From NCBI GenBank assembly GCA_030386875.1, contig CM059569.1, positions 45,237,842-45,301,841 of the forward strand: a stretch of DNA of 64,000 nucleotides, in the 5' to 3' direction. Below are positions 22,066 to 34,858 of this stretch, one piece after another; position 1 is the first letter of the stretch; every line of letters begins with the position of its first letter. Below the pieces are notes generated by a model. That model ran no database searches and had not been told where the DNA came from. It was given only the letters and a program-made list of their open reading frames with translations. Made by a program: the position numbers and the translations under genes. This stretch comes from Morinoia aosen. Taxonomy: Eukaryota > Arthropoda > Malacostraca > Amphipoda > Talitridae.

Positions 22066-24514
22066 GAGCTCCGATATGTTCCATCGAGATCCTTGAGAAT
22101 ACGTCAACTCAGCAAAACCTTGCGCGTGTGTACAAGACGCTCTTCACAAAGTGCTCACCTTTCCCTCTCAACAGAAAACCTTGCATCAGTCCCGAGCTAA
22201 TAATTAGGTAGGCCTTTTTTTTGTTGATGTACGACAGGGTTTTTGTTACATTAAAGGCCATCATTTTTTGGTTCACCGCTGTCTTGTCTTAAAGCCCCTC
22301 TCATTTTCTTCCTCACCTTTTATCATGTTTCATTACGTTCACCCTCAACTTAATGTTTCTTGAGCAGGGGATATTGTTTAGGAACACATCTCATACACGA
22401 ATTCCGCGTTCCCTTAGCTCCATACTCAATGGTGCTTTCACCCTTCATCTCTTTGAAAACACCGTCGCTGTGGTTAGGGAGGCTGAAGCTAATATCCTAA
22501 TCTAGCCTTACATCAGCATGTCTAAAACGTGACTGTAGTTCAAACTCACCTTAGCCATTATTAATAACCATTAATAATGTTAATATTAATAATAACCCGC
22601 ATTATTAATAACCCAGAAATTAGAGTAATTAAGTAGCACCATCCCAGAAAACAACGTACTTTCAGGTCCCTCCTACTGACGTCACACTAGGGTCGTCAGT
22701 GGCAGAGATACGCGACATATCAACATTTATAGTGATACAAGGCGAGAAAGTGTGCTTTTTAAATTCCAATCTTGGTCAGAAGTAGGCCAGCCTCAGTCAA
22801 TGCGTCTTCTTTTCAACGAAGAATTTAGTAATTACTATTGTGCATGGCCGGCCCGTCGAATATGACAAGATTGAAAAATATTCGATAAAGCAGATAAATC
22901 ATGTTATCGGGTCGTATCACAGAGACGGTCACTAAGTACGTCCTCCAATAGTAGCAATATTAACCCAGTAAAATTATTAACCCTTTTAAATCATTAGGAG
23001 CGCGTGACGGAGAAACGGACCAATCAACCAAGCTACAACTCTGAATGTATTATTATAAAATGAATGATCATGGCACTCAAGAATCAAGGGGAATCAAAAA
23101 CTTTTTGTCAGAAAAACAGCAATGTGTTTGTGATACAGCTTCTTTTCCTGGCTTTGGAATGGGGACTAATATTTTCCAGAAAAATTTCTTTCTTTTTTCC
23201 ACAGATATGAATTGTTTGGTTATAGAAACTGATATTTGTTCAAACTTCCTGCTTTCATTATTTGATCACCTTCACAACTATACATCACGTTCAATTTTAA
23301 ACAAGCCATGATAATATTCTTGTATCTTTACACACGTAGCGCTTACTTGTTCATTTTCTCTTATGTGGAATCTAATAGAAACAACTACAGTGCGAGTTAC
23401 GATTTCAGTCTTAAATATAATATTTTAACGCCGTAAGTTTGGTTCAATACGTTTCTCATACTTCGATTACGAAAGAAAGTTCAGCTGAACTTTGCAATTA
23501 GAAATCGATGAGATGGCTTATTTGAGCCTTCAGTTGCCCGTCTTAACTAAGAGTTGTTCAAACAAACGATGAGTGCAAAGCCATTTCATTTTGAATATCC
23601 GTTGAAGGTTTGCTTTCCAATTCATCTCTAAAACTAGAATTCCATCGATCGAAGCCGTCGCTCAAGAAAACTGGCAGCTGGCAAGTCTTTTGAAGTCGTG
23701 AGATTTGCGTACTTGTATGGGATTTCTTCCGTTGCATTAATTCAGGAGAATTTCCCAGCTTCGTAAGCAGGTCCGTGGGAGCCTCCATTGTCTACACAAA
23801 CATACTTAGCCAGAAGAGTAGCCCGTCCTGAGCTCTATCTCCTAATGAATGTGAAGAGGTCGCGTTACCCAGCGCTCTCGCTCCCCTCTCACCGCTTTTT
23901 TACCTTTTCCTAGCATTTGCTCAAGATGTCTCTTGGTGATGCACATTCTTGGCTTTTGTCCGTCTCCCCTTCCCCGGTGCGCTGCTCGTCTTATTTTTTG
24001 AAGCGCTCAAAAACCTCTCTGTGAACTCAAGACGCAAGTTTTACGCGCAAATTTGTTTTCGTTTTCATGTGGCATTCCTCCTGATAATGGAAGCGTCCTG
24101 GTCTCTCCAGGATCAATTAGGATTTTTGGACATGCTTCCCGTTAGAGGGCGAACTCCAAATATGCTTAAGCTTTTTTAGAATTAGAGCAAAAAATACCTT
24201 CAAGATAAAGCGAATGCGTTGCAGACGCTCAACATTCCGTTCATAATCGTTTAGAGAACTCCTCTAGAGCGACAGCAGAGAACGCTCGTAAGGCAGAACT
24301 TGGGGCTCCGATGCTCTGCAAATATTTAAATATTGCGCAGCTATGCGCGTGTCTCGGCAAATGGCAGGGCTTTGCATGTCCGCCGTAGCAAAACTAGTTC
24401 TTTTAGTTGGAAATTCCTGGCACTATTGAAGTCTCGAGTAGAAATTATGGGCTCCAATCAGAGCGCTCGGCGATGAATATGAAAGCCGCTGCTGAACAAC
24501 GCTAAGTCGATTGT
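22066..24514. other. Unassigned sequence
   Basis: 2.4 kb with no array or supported exon. 22555-22620 is a run of TTAATAAT-type low complexity. ORFs at 23045, 23558 and 23949 are 76-88 codons, without motif or splice context. Confidence 0.45.
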
Positions 24515-25255
24515 TAAAAAGGAGATAATAGGATGTTGTTCTGTCACTGTTTCTTAAATGCTGAGGTTGTTTTGCCACTGTTTCTTAAATGATGAGGTTG
24601 TTTTGTCACTGTTTTTTAAATGCTGGCGTTTTGTCATTGTTTCTTAAATTATGGTGTTGTTTTGCCACTGTTTCTTAAATGATGAGGTTGTTTTGTCACT
24701 GTTTCTTAAATGCTGATGTTGTTTTGTCACTGATTCTTAAATGCTGATATTTTGTCACTGTTTCTTAATTAAATGCAGGTGTTGTTTTGTCACTGATTCT
24801 TAAATGCTGATATTTTGTCACTGTTTCTTAATTAAATGCAGGTGTTGTTTTGCCACTGATTCTTAAATGCTGATATTTTGTCACTGTTTCTTAATTAAAT
24901 GCCGGTGTTGTTTTGTCACTGATTCTTAAATGCTGATATTTTGTCACTGTTTCTTAATTAAATGCAGGTGTTGTTTTGCCACTGATTCTTAAATGGTGAT
25001 ATTTTGTCACTGTTTCTTAATTAAATGCAGGTGTTGTTTTGCCACTGATTCTTAAATGCTGATATTTTGTCACTGTTTCTTAATTAAATGCCGGTGTTGT
25101 TTTCTCACTGATTCTTAAATGCTGATATTTTGTCACTGTTTCTTGATTAAATGCAGGTGTTGTTTTGCCACTGATTCTTAAATGCTGATATTTTGTCACT
25201 GTTTCTTAATTAAATGCCGGTGTTGTTTTCTCACTGATTCTTAAATGCTGATGTT
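24515..25255. repeat. ~30-bp array with 63-bp higher-order dimer
   Basis: The basic monomer is TTTTGTCACTGTTTCTTAAA then TGCTGATG. From about 24718, two monomer types are locked into a 63-bp dimer: one carries TTAATTAAATGCAGGTGTTG, the other GATTCTTAAATGCTGATA. About eight nearly identical dimers follow. The 5' end (24530-24715) holds irregular single monomers, so the dimer amplified later. Confidence 0.95.
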
Positions 25256-26490
25256 GGTGGATAAATGCAGAACAGCTCTTGCAGTCAGTAAGAGGCCGAA
25301 TAAATGTTTAACTGAACCCGTTTGATGTGTAAGTACATCCAACGTAGAAAAAATTTCGTAGCCCTCTTTTTTGCGTTGACAAGCTTATAGTATCAACACA
25401 ACTCTCTATTTATCATGTAATTTTTTTCTGGTAAAAATTAATTTAACAAGAGTTAGAGAATTTTGGGAATTTTCGAGTATGAGTGACCTAATCCTTTACA
25501 GCCCAAAAAGACCGTTCGGCATTCTTTACAACTTTGATTGTGGCAGGTAAAACTGAAGTTTAATATTGAATAAAAATTTGAAGTCAATTGTAGTAAGCAA
25601 TGTATGAAATAGCAAACGTTGACCGGATCGCTCCTTTATTTATTTTTGCTCAAGTATTTCTAAAAATTGACCTTTTGACTACTGGTTGGCCGGCAGTTTA
25701 ATGAAAATTCCCTCAGTGACCAAATATGACTCACGTCGGAGTCAAAGTATTAAAAATACAACTTCATTGTATTGAATTTCTTGACGAATTAGCACCCTAA
25801 TTAAATTTCTGAAGTTCTCTTCTGAGTGGCAGTACCTTCTTTATCCTGGTTTTGGCAACAAGTTGACGTTAGTGTTGGTCTAATAATGACGGTTGTAGTA
25901 ACGGTGATATGAATAATAATTCGGAAAGTTAAATAGATTGAGTGGCTGAGCATTACCAAATCATGTCGACATGTCACTACTTTTTTGACCTGTTTATTCT
26001 TGACTTGTTAAGTTCGACCTCAATTTTTGAGATCATGAAAACACTCAATTTACAACCTAGAGTGATCACATTTCACTTTCCCGAGCCAAAAAAATCGCAC
26101 ACACTTTCCATCCATTTTTTCTTTCTTTGCTTCTAAAAAAAAATTCCCAATTTTTCTTTCTTTGCCTTTAAAAGAAACTCTCGGAGCGCGTTCAGGATTC
26201 TGCCATCCTGGCCCCAAACGCCAATCGGTCGCGGATGTTAGTCATTGCAAGGAGTTCGCAAATTCTCTCATAAGCCAGCGCGTCTCCCCCACTATACTTC
26301 AGGCCCGTAGGTCTCCATAACCTCAACTCTCGTGAGCCGAACCTAAACATCTTTACATGCACTTAAGCCCGTGTTGTGGGGACCGCGACTGGGGATTTGC
26401 ATTTGAAAAATAACCTCCGCGAGTTCTAATTTCTCGTCAGCGCGTCAAAGTGGTGGTGCGCAGTATGTCATTCACTGCCTCTGGGTCATA
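25256..26490. other. Unassigned sequence
   Basis: AT-rich with a GC-richer stretch at 26180-26400. No exon, RNA gene or array was recognised. Confidence 0.45.
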
Positions 26491-26900
26491 TGTATACCGT
26501 GCTCTGGGTTGGCGTCGCCATAACGTTGGATTGAAGCTGGTTTGGCGTTGCCATAACGCTGAATGACGCTAGATTGATGCTGTTATGACGCTGAATTGAC
26601 GCTGGTTTGACGATGAATGGACGCTGGTTTGACTTCGCCATGCCGCGGAGTTGACGCTGCCATGGTGCTGAATTGACTCTGTGCCATAACGCTGAATTTA
26701 CGCCGGATTGACACCACCATGACGCTGGTTTGACGTTGCCATAACGCTGAATGGATGCTGGATTGATGTTGCTATGACGCTGGATTGAAGTTGCCATTAC
26801 GCTTAATTGATCCTAGATTGACGTAACTACTACGTTGAATTGATGCTGGATTGACGCTGCCATTACGTTGAATGGGTACTGGATTGACGATGCTTTTTTG
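26491..26900. repeat. Irregular tandem array (GACGCTG-type)
   Basis: Diverged units of about 15-40 bp built from CATAACGCTGAATTGACGCT and GGATTGACG. The unit length varies, so short ORFs remain open by periodicity, including a 103-codon minus-strand ORF that is not a gene. Confidence 0.85.
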
Positions 26901-28534
26901 TCATTAAGGAAAGTTGATACAGGAGACGATAGAAATGAATTTCCCGTTAGGTTAGAATAAAGTAATTACAAATTAGCGTATCGAGCTAGGCTGGTAATCA
27001 AGAACGACAGAAAGGAACGTCCATGGCATCGCTGGGTATAATTATTCCCATGGTTATGAACTCTGATACAAAATCAAAGCCCTCTTCAATTGAAGCTTTA
27101 TTTTTTACCATAATTTACGACTGAAAAGTGATGTGTTTTCTATGGTACACATTCGATCCCTGAGTTAAAATATATTATTTTTTGCAAGCATCAATTCTTA
27201 TTTTCAAAAATTAGCCACAGTTCTTTAACTGATGCAGTGCTTAATTCACGTGAATACTAGCTAAAAATTACTAGGACGAATTTTTCTTTTTCTTGAGGTT
27301 TGCAATAATAAGTAATACTGGAAGACCTTCAGTTCTCTTCTCGAGTAACGTCGTGGTGAAGCTAGATGCCAGGTTGTATTAATTTTTACACCTTAGTTGG
27401 GTCATAATCCGAGTATAGTGCGAACGAAGGCACCAAAGTTGTCTGCATAACGTGAGTCTGTGTGCATAGCGCGCTAATCATGCTGTGAGAAGCGCATTAT
27501 TTGGTTACGAAGCTACGCGCAAAGCTGAAAACGCTACGTCAAACCATGCTACTAGGAATGTTCGACAACTGTCCCGCAACGCGAGCCATTATTCGTAGTC
27601 TTTGTTTTTTACGTGCATTTTGTTACGGTTTAGAATGGAATGCAGGGACAGAACTGCACAAATTCTGCGCCATTCCAAGTCCCGGTCTCACAAGTGGACT
27701 GAGACCTCTAGAAAACGAGGTAAAATTGAATTTCCGTTTTGGCGAGGAAATCATACAGGAGGTACCTATTGCATTAAGAGCTTTACCGGTTTCTTGAAGT
27801 ATATTTAGCTGAATGTATTACTTTCTCGGGTGATCTTCATGTAAAGACGCTGCTTCATTGATTAGTTAGCACTAAATTATTTATGGGTCTGATATCTAAT
27901 GAATCATTAAATATCAGACACCTAATGATATCTGATACCTGATATAGCCACGAAAACAATTGCAATTTACTTCAAATTTTCTAATGTAATTCATATATCT
28001 TCTAGGCTCTTTCCTGACGTTTTAAGGCCATTCTTTACGGGCAAAATTCGCTTGGAAAAATTTGTGTCGACGCATACATCTCTTGCTCGCGGTCAATAAA
28101 AATTTCAAAATTTTCCGTACACCGAGTTATAGCGCAGACTTGAGACTAAAAAGCCTATTCTTCTCAGCGAAGAACATAAATTTGAAAAAGAATTTTTTTC
28201 GATTCAAATTTACGCTAGGTCTCTCACTTATTCCACTATTTTGAAGTTACCTTTTTAGTAACAGATATGAATCCACTGACAGCCTTAATCCTAATTCTTT
28301 TTCATCCGTACGCTGTACATTTCAAGCCTCTCAAAGGCGATACATGTTGTTCAATTAATTGTTGATGGCGTTGCGATGCATCTGGTGCTGCCTTTAAAGG
28401 GTAAATGATGAGGGGTGCTGTGGACGAGAAACGCTGGTTTCGAAGGCCGCTCCATGATCAGCGGGAGACACGTTTTGAACATAAACAATTATCTGGAGCT
28501 GACCGCCGCACATGTGATACTTGGCAGACTTTCC
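26901..28534. other. Unassigned sequence
   Basis: Non-repetitive. The 98-codon ORF at 27501-27797 starts without ATG context or splice site and shows no family motif. 27890-27945 holds a local repeat of ATATCAGACACCTAATG-type words. Confidence 0.45.
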
Positions 28535-28692
28535 TGCTTGGTCCCGTGCTGCTAGTGCTGTGTCTCTGGTGTGGCTAGGTCCTGTGCTGGTAGTGCTGTG
28601 TCTCTGGTGTGGTGGCTAGGTCCTGTGCTGCTAGTGCTGTGTCTCTGGTGTGGCTAGGTCCTTTGCTGCTATGTGCTGTGTTTCTGGCGGGG
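28535..28692. repeat. ~38-bp tandem array
   Basis: Four copies of a 37-42 bp unit containing GTGCTGTGTCTCTGGTGTGG and CTAGGTCC(T/G)GTGCTG. A GGTGTGGTGG insertion occurs in one copy. Confidence 0.9.
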
Positions 28693-28706
28693 CGTCTGAG
28701 ACCATA

Positions 28707-28726
28707 TACACACACACACACACATG
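28707..28726. repeat. (AC)n microsatellite
   Basis: About nine AC dinucleotides directly after the 38-bp array. Confidence 0.95.
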
Positions 28727-28984
28727 CACTAGACTAGCGTCTCGTGGCGTACACTATCTAGTTGCAACTTGAGAATGTCTGCGTAGTTGTTCGCTAGTGT
28801 TCTGTGTACTGTAAATAGTTTCCATGTCCACATTTGTGCACACAAAAATAAACACACACAATTTTCAACAGCTTGATGTATTCATATGACGCCTTGTAAT
28901 TTGGCCATCGACTGAATTCCCAAGTTGCTTTTCCCAAGTTGCTTTGAAATTTAGCCGAAACTGAGAAGCGCTAAACCAAAACAA

Positions 28985-29205
28985 AGTTGAAGCTGACGAG
29001 CGTTGAAACAATAACAGATCTGAAGTTGACAAGCGTTTGATACAGTACTGATGTTGACGAGCGATTAATACGAAGTTGAAGTTGACGAGCATTTGATACA
29101 GTACTGAATCTGACGAGCGTTTGACGCAGTACTGAATCTGACGAGCGATTAATGCGACGTTCACAATAACAGTACTGATGTTTACGAGCGTTAGATACGA
29201 CGTTG
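28985..29205. repeat. ~33-bp tandem array
   Basis: Six to seven diverged copies with GTTGACGAGCGTTTGATACA and GTACTGAA/GTTGAAG. Alternating GATACAGTACTGA and AATACGAAGTTGA variants suggest a two-monomer ancestry. Confidence 0.85.
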
Positions 29206-29830
29206 ATGGCAGGTGCGCCTGTGCGACGCCTGGTCCGACCCCTGAAGCGCTCTCAGCCTGTCCAACTTCCCGCGCTGACCCACATGACGGCTGCCGTGTT
29301 GGTAAAGCTGGCCAATGCGCTGCAGTCTTTTATCTTTCAAAAAAAAAGAGACAGTAAACGCGTTCGTTTCCTAAAGAGTTGATACATGAAATACATTACA
29401 ATCAATGCTTCTTAACATAGAGCTTTTTAATCAATGTTTTTCAAATGTTTGTTAACATACATGTGAAGGCGTCAAATTAATTAGCGAAGCAAAAGAAGTA
29501 GACAATATTCATTCCAAAATCCGAGTTGCGTTCTACCGAAATTCCTTCCTTTCTGAAGTCTATTGCCTCATGACACCAGCCCAAAAGTATATTCAGCTTA
29601 AGCAAATCTACTTTGTTCTGCATGACAAGTCTGTTCTGGCTGTGTAAGAGAACCTTTTGACACTGTCAAGATGCCTCACAATTTCTACAGCAAATTGCGA
29701 GCGCGATGACGCAGTTTGTGTCCGTTCACTTCAGCCCGTAGCAATTATGATGGACCGTCGTTCTGATGCCCGTCCATATTTTACTGCACATCGAGTGTTA
29801 CTCAGCAGGTGTGGATGAATGAGACAAATG
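29206..29830. other. Unassigned sequence
   Basis: No array or exon could be supported. A GC-richer start (29210-29320) is followed by an AT-rich stretch. Confidence 0.4.
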
Positions 29831-29838
29831 GACTCGCC

Positions 29839-30069
29839 TCATGCACGGACTAGTTCTGCCGAGCACTGCTCTCTCACATCCTCAATAATGCGTTCGGCCT
29901 CGTGTTTACGTTCAACTCGCTCGCTTTTACGATAATTCTCGAGCACATCGCCCTCTGGGGACGGATTCTGTGTAGCTGCACGCTTTTCGCTCTTCTTATT
30001 CTCACCTCTCGAATTCTTTTTGCTTGACTCACTGTTCAACTTAACGGCACAGCGTGGTGAACTTCTCAC
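29839..30069 (-). CDS. Possible charged coiled-coil exon (doubtful)
   Basis: A minus-strand frame, open for 76 codons, that reads as a hydrophilic Lys/Glu/Arg-rich segment: a Ser/Lys-rich part (ESSKKNSRGENKKSEKR) and then a stretch resembling a charged helix (NYRKSERVERKHEAERIIED). It ends in TAG just after AELVRA. The composition and lack of low-complexity DNA distinguish it from the array-derived ORFs nearby. I found no strong acceptor upstream on the minus strand, and purine-rich DNA yields K/E/R by chance. I recognise no family. If real it would belong to a different transcription unit, antisense to the exon at 16778. Confidence 0.2.
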   Translation of the reverse strand: MRSSPRCAVKLNSESSKKNSRGENKKSEKRAATQNPSPEGDVLENYRKSERVERKHEAERIIEDVREQCSAELVRA

Positions 30070-30074
30070 ATGTT

Positions 30075-31560
30075 GTTTTTAAGCATATTTTGTTTATTTG
30101 TGCGGGCAGCCAGCCTTTTGAAGGTATCCTCTAAATTGATAGCTAGGAATTTGTTATTATATACAATGATTTTATGAACTCAGGTACAGTATTTCCCTCT
30201 TACAGAAATGGCGTTAACTTCGCATAACCTTTTAAAGCCTTGTCGAAGAAGTCATCCTTTTGTTTAAATAAAAAGATTGCGCGAAAATATTTAGGAGTCT
30301 ATCGTCAAATTGCAAGCGTGCGGTGAAAACGTCCTCTAAAGCAGCGCTCGTGTGGTGGTTGCCTGCTCGTGCGACTTCGCTGGCGTTACCGAACACCAAA
30401 AGTAGAGTGCTGGCATTTCAAACTTTTTTGAAAACACGTATAAATCCATACGATAATGATGATAACTTTGAGTCTGATATGATTGATTTGCAAATGAGCG
30501 CAAACGGTTTTTTAGTGAAAAAATTTTCTGCGTTGTTCCGACGCGATGAATATTCCTTGCTGCTTACAGCTTTCATTTTGGATGTTTTCCGGAGATGCTC
30601 TGCGTTTTAATGTAACTATAAGTTTCCTAGAGACTAACGAGGCTACTAACGGCTACTTTTCTACCACTGAACCCCTAAGCGTGTTCTTCTCTTCTCGGGA
30701 CACCACAGGAATTTCTCGTAAAATAAATTAGTGACTCTAAACTGAAGCAGGCTTGTATGAGACTATGATATCACAGGAATGCTGGGTTGCGTGATTTTAA
30801 CATAGTAAAAACATACTAAACTAAACATATTAAAATCACTGATTTCAACATACTAAACATACTACTAAACTTTAACATGCTAAAATCACTGTACAGTCAC
30901 TGATAGATTTCACGCAGCTTTTCGCAGCGCCTGAAACGTCATGTTAGACGACGGCATTTAGGCTGAGGATCTGCCTTGTCTATACGCAGTGTGTCACACC
31001 AGCCGAGATAGGGATCAGTGAGGCCCTCTGATTTTGAGATCTGCAAAACTGCCGCCTTCCGCACTTTGTGCCCAAGTGCTCCATTTCCTCTTCTGGTGTC
31101 TCCAGCCTCGCCTGCTTGTTTCTCGACGACTTCAAGTTCCGCGACCACATTTCTGTCGGTTATTTATGAGTGTCCCGGTGCTCTCATTTAGGCGTTCCTG
31201 CTATGTGTGTGAATCTACCAGTCTTGTGCGTCAGAAAAACGCCTCTGCTGTGTTAATTGAATTTGAAGAATTCAATTGATTACCTGGCTTAATAAATACT
31301 CTCTAATGTAAGACATATGTTTCATGGTTAGAATTTAAATTATATCGTTCAGATTTAATTATAAGTCAGTTCAAGCATTCCTTGTTCACTAAGTAAATTG
31401 ATCCCACTTCGAAAATATATAGACAGGCCAAAAGTCCAAAATCTCACTACCCAAAAACATGATGAACTTCGGTCCAAAGGGTGTCGCATAAGCCATCTTG
31501 AAGCTAGAAGGAGGAATCAAGTACAGCTTTCGAGTATTTCATTGTTACAGCATACAATTT
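30075..31560. other. Unassigned sequence with a small AT-rich repeat
   Basis: 30800-30895 contains several short copies of ACATACTAAAC and TAAAATCACTG. The rest is non-repetitive with ORFs of up to 95 codons that lack motifs or splice context. Confidence 0.4.
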
Positions 31561-31564
31561 CAAT

Positions 31565-31770
31565 CAAGCTTACTCAGCGATTTAAATATTTGACAGAAAA
31601 TAGAAGAGATACTGACTGAATAAACTCATTTTCAAAATTTTTTATTTTTTAAGTAGGAAAAAATATACTAAACGGCTCGTTTTAAATATTTGACAGAAAA
31701 TAGATAAGAACTAATGCTATAAACCATATTTCAAATTCTTTTTCTTTCTTCAGTTGGAAAATATACTAAT
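31565..31770. repeat. ~112-bp tandem duplication
   Basis: Two copies, each with TTAAATATTTGACAGAAAAT, TTTCAAA..TTTTT and GGAAAATATACTAA, starting near 31578 and 31682. Confidence 0.85.
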
Positions 31771-32635
31771 CAACAGCTCAAGTCAAGTCGGCCGCAGACT
31801 TCTCTACTAACAAGGGTCGAAAATGTACTCACGTGATCTATGACTTCTTTTTATGCAGCGAACGCTTATAAGATTCGTGTCGCACGTCACGCATACAATT
31901 CTTCCATTTTTCTGAATTCATGTGAAGTTTTTGCTAAGATATTCTTTGTTAATTACTCGGTTGCTCCGCTCTCGAAATGATCTTTTCCGCAGCGGTGTCA
32001 TCGCGGCTGTCTCCATAGCTTCTCCCGCGGCGTCTCCAGCGCAAAAAGCGAGCGTGTTTAGCATATTCTGCAAGAGTGCGCGACTGCTTCTCTCAAGCCG
32101 CAGCTTGAGGGGCGCATAATAAAGCGTTAACATTACCGGCCTGAAAGGAACATTACAACGAACCTAAATAAAAAAATATGTCGTTATGATGTACGCTGTT
32201 CGGCGCGAGCCCCACAAGGGGGCCTTATTACCGCAAAGAACAGAAGCTCTGTGCGCCAACTTTGTGCATCTGAGCGACCGCTCTGCCACGGCCTCGCGCG
32301 ATCTCACAGATTTACCAACCTCGTTAAAATGAGAGCTTCTGAGGCGATTGCTCGCTCTGCTCATCCCTGAATTTTATTTTACGATCCCAAGAACTCATGT
32401 TTCACTTATCGCACTCGATTCTGGCATTGCGCTCGTATTCTTAATCCCGGCGCCTCACGATGTTGGGCTTTGAGTTTTGGCGCTTTGTACGTTGTGCTAT
32501 TCTAAGCCGCTGCTGCTCTCAACTACGCTTGTTTTAAGGATGTTCCTGTGTTCTCGGATTGACTTACTGTGTTACATCAACGGCTACAAAACTCATGAAA
32601 TTCTAGCATCATCAATTCAGGAGCATGAAAAAAAA
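31771..32635. other. Unassigned sequence with a GC-richer centre
   Basis: 31960-32115 and 32195-32330 are CpG-richer than the flanks. A 65-codon frame at 31922 begins with GTG rather than ATG, so it is not called. No repeat was seen. Confidence 0.4.
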
Positions 32636-32830
32636 AATTTTACATAGAAGACAATTTACTTAACACAGGAAAAACGCGCAACCTCGCACATTTTTCCAAA
32701 CAACGTTCTTCATAGAAGACAATTTACTTAGCATAGAAAAACGCTCAAACCCGCATATTTTTCCAAGAATGTTTTACATAGAAGACAATTTACTTAGCAT
32801 AGAAAAACGCTCAATCCCGTACATTTTTTC
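32636..32830. repeat. ~63-bp tandem repeat, three copies
   Basis: Three copies with ACATAGAAGACAATTTACTT, AGCATAGAAAAACGCTCAA and CATTTTTCC. Confidence 0.95.
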
Positions 32831-33184
32831 CGATTGAATCGGGGCCATAAATTGCAGCGTTTGTAACTCCATGCTTTGTTCTGCAGCGAAGCTCGGCCAC
32901 CAAAACAACAAAGCGCCGTGCTATGTAGCGCGCCCGTGTGTCTCGTGCGCCCGTTTTCAGCTTCTCGAACACAAACAAGGTTCACTTTCTGCACAATACT
33001 TTCCAATGCAAATCTCGGCAACAACAATAATGCCCTACGAGAAAAAGAAGTGCCTGCGAATGGCTGAAGCTCGGCGACTCTTCGCACATGTTGCCCATAA
33101 CTCTCGGAGTATGGCAGATGACAAGTGGTGGATGTGTCCCGTGCTTCGCCTCCCCCTCCTTCCCCTCCGTGCGTCTGATCGGGG

Positions 33185-33632
33185 GAAGGTGGAGGGAAGG
33201 TAGGGTGCAGAGACAGAAGCTTGATCATGGGAGAAGGCAAGGTGAAGGCAGAGGGAAGGCAGGGCGGAGGCAGAGGGAAGGTGAGGCACAGAGATACAGA
33301 AGCTTGATCAGGGAAGAAGGCAAGGTGAAGGCAGAGGGAAGGCAGGGCGGAGGCAGAGGGAAGGTGAGGCACAGAGATACAGAAGCTTGATCAGGGGAGA
33401 AGGCAAGGTGAGGGCAGAGGGAAGGCAGGGCGGAGGCAGAGGGAAGGTGAGGCACAGAAATACAGAAGCTTGATCAGGGAAGAAGGCAGGGTGAAGGCAG
33501 AGTGAAGGAAGGGTGCAGAGACAGAAGCTTGATCAGGGAAGAAGACTGGGTGATGGCAGAGGGAAGGTGAGGCTCAGAAACACAGGATCTTGATCAGAGG
33601 GAAGGTGGTGTGAAGCCAGAGAAAGGTAAGAA
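33185..33632. repeat. 83-bp purine-rich minisatellite
   Basis: Units marked by AAGCTTGATCA at 33217, 33300, 33383, 33466 and 33525. The central period is exactly 83 bp and the last is shortened to 59 bp. The sequence is GA-rich (GAAGGCAGAGGGAAGGCAGG) on the plus strand. The Leu/Pro/Ser ORFs on the minus strand (up to 192 codons) reflect this composition and are not called. Confidence 0.95.
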
Positions 33633-34139
33633 GAAGAGACGCAATAGTGTATGCAACTTCATCTACACAAATCTTTGTTGATGTGTCAGACAGCCATCAC
33701 CACTTCAAGGTTTATCGTTTCCATGTCAAAAATAACTCTATTTTCCACATCTTTGATTTTCCATACATGGTCATTAACTTCTCAGTGCACTTATAATGTT
33801 ATAAGTGCTTATATAACGTGGCTTAGTCCGAATTGAAAAATATCGCTGCGATGCCAGTTTATGTTTAAAACTTCTGCGTTCGTGCTTGTCGTCCAGTGTG
33901 TTAGCAAGACGTCATATTTTTCACCGAGTGTAATGATGTTCACTGTAGAAAAACGCCTGATAAATTTCACTATCGAGGTCGATGCGATCCCAGCGTACGT
34001 GAGAATCATTGAATTGTCTTGTTGCGTGATATTATGATGGCCGATTATTTAGTATCATTTAGAGCCTTGCTTATTTAAACATCTTCGGGCACTCAACTTT
34101 GGCAAGGGGCGCTAGGTTGTGGGTAAATTCTGTCAAGTT
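33633..34139. other. Unassigned AT-rich sequence
   Basis: Spacer between arrays. No exon, RNA gene or repeat could be supported. Confidence 0.45.
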
Positions 34140-34415
34140 TTGCAGCCATAATGTGGGCACGAGTCAGGCTACTCTGCACAGTTGTGGGGTTACTCTGGCA
34201 GGAGTCAGGCTACTCTGGTAGTTGTATGGTTACTCTGGCAGAAATCTGACTACTCTAAAAGAAGTCTGGCTATTCTAGCATGAGTATGGGTACTTTTGCA
34301 GTTGTGTGGTTACTCTGGCACGAATCTGGCCACTCTGGTAAGAATCGGGCTACTCTATTGAACGATTTGGTTACTGTGACAGAAGTGTGGCTGCTCTGAC
34401 AGCAGTCTGACAATC
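34140..34415. repeat. ~19/38-bp tandem array
   Basis: About 13 diverged copies of a 19-21 bp unit (GGTTACTCTGGCAGAAGTC / GGCTACTCTGGTAGTTGT). The two variants tend to alternate. Confidence 0.9.
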
Positions 34416-34679
34416 AAACGACAATCGACATCAAAACCAAAATGACCTGACTGCCTTACAGTTACGTTCGGATGAACCGACGCTGGCGAAAATGCAACTT
34501 TTCGAGTTCTTTATTTAAACCGTGAGCCTCAGACCCTCTGCTACGGAAGGAGTAGCGATGCACTCTGTTCAGTGAAGAAAAAATGAACGGCTGCTTTTAA
34601 ATGAGAGAGTTAGAAGTCATCATAGCGCGCAGTTATTATCTTACGTGTTATTTAGTCAATCGGAGCACATCTCCCTCAA

Positions 34680-34858
34680 GAAAATACCCAAAAATCCAAA
34701 CTGTCGATCTAAAATTCACAAATCCAGAAACACTAGTGGTCCAAAATGTCGATTCAAAATTCAAAAATCTGGATCCAAAAGTCAAAAATTCCACAGCACC
34801 AATGTTCCAAAATCCAAAATATGGATTCAAAATCCAAAAATCGAAAAGCACCAATTCT
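34680..34858. repeat. A-rich imperfect repeat (AAAATCCAAA)
   Basis: Units around AAATCCAAAAT, GATTCAAAATTC and CAAAAATC, spaced irregularly at 10-45 bp. Low complexity keeps frames open on both strands. Confidence 0.75.

Noticed and set aside
31922-32119. 65-codon plus ORF with signal-peptide-like start
   Set aside because: The first codon is GTG, not ATG, and there is no splice acceptor. The hydrophobic start is likely chance.
32794-33455. Leu/Pro/Ser-rich minus-strand ORF of 192 codons
   Set aside because: It overlaps the GA-rich 83-bp minisatellite. The composition follows from polypyrimidine sequence on the minus strand, and other frames are open too.
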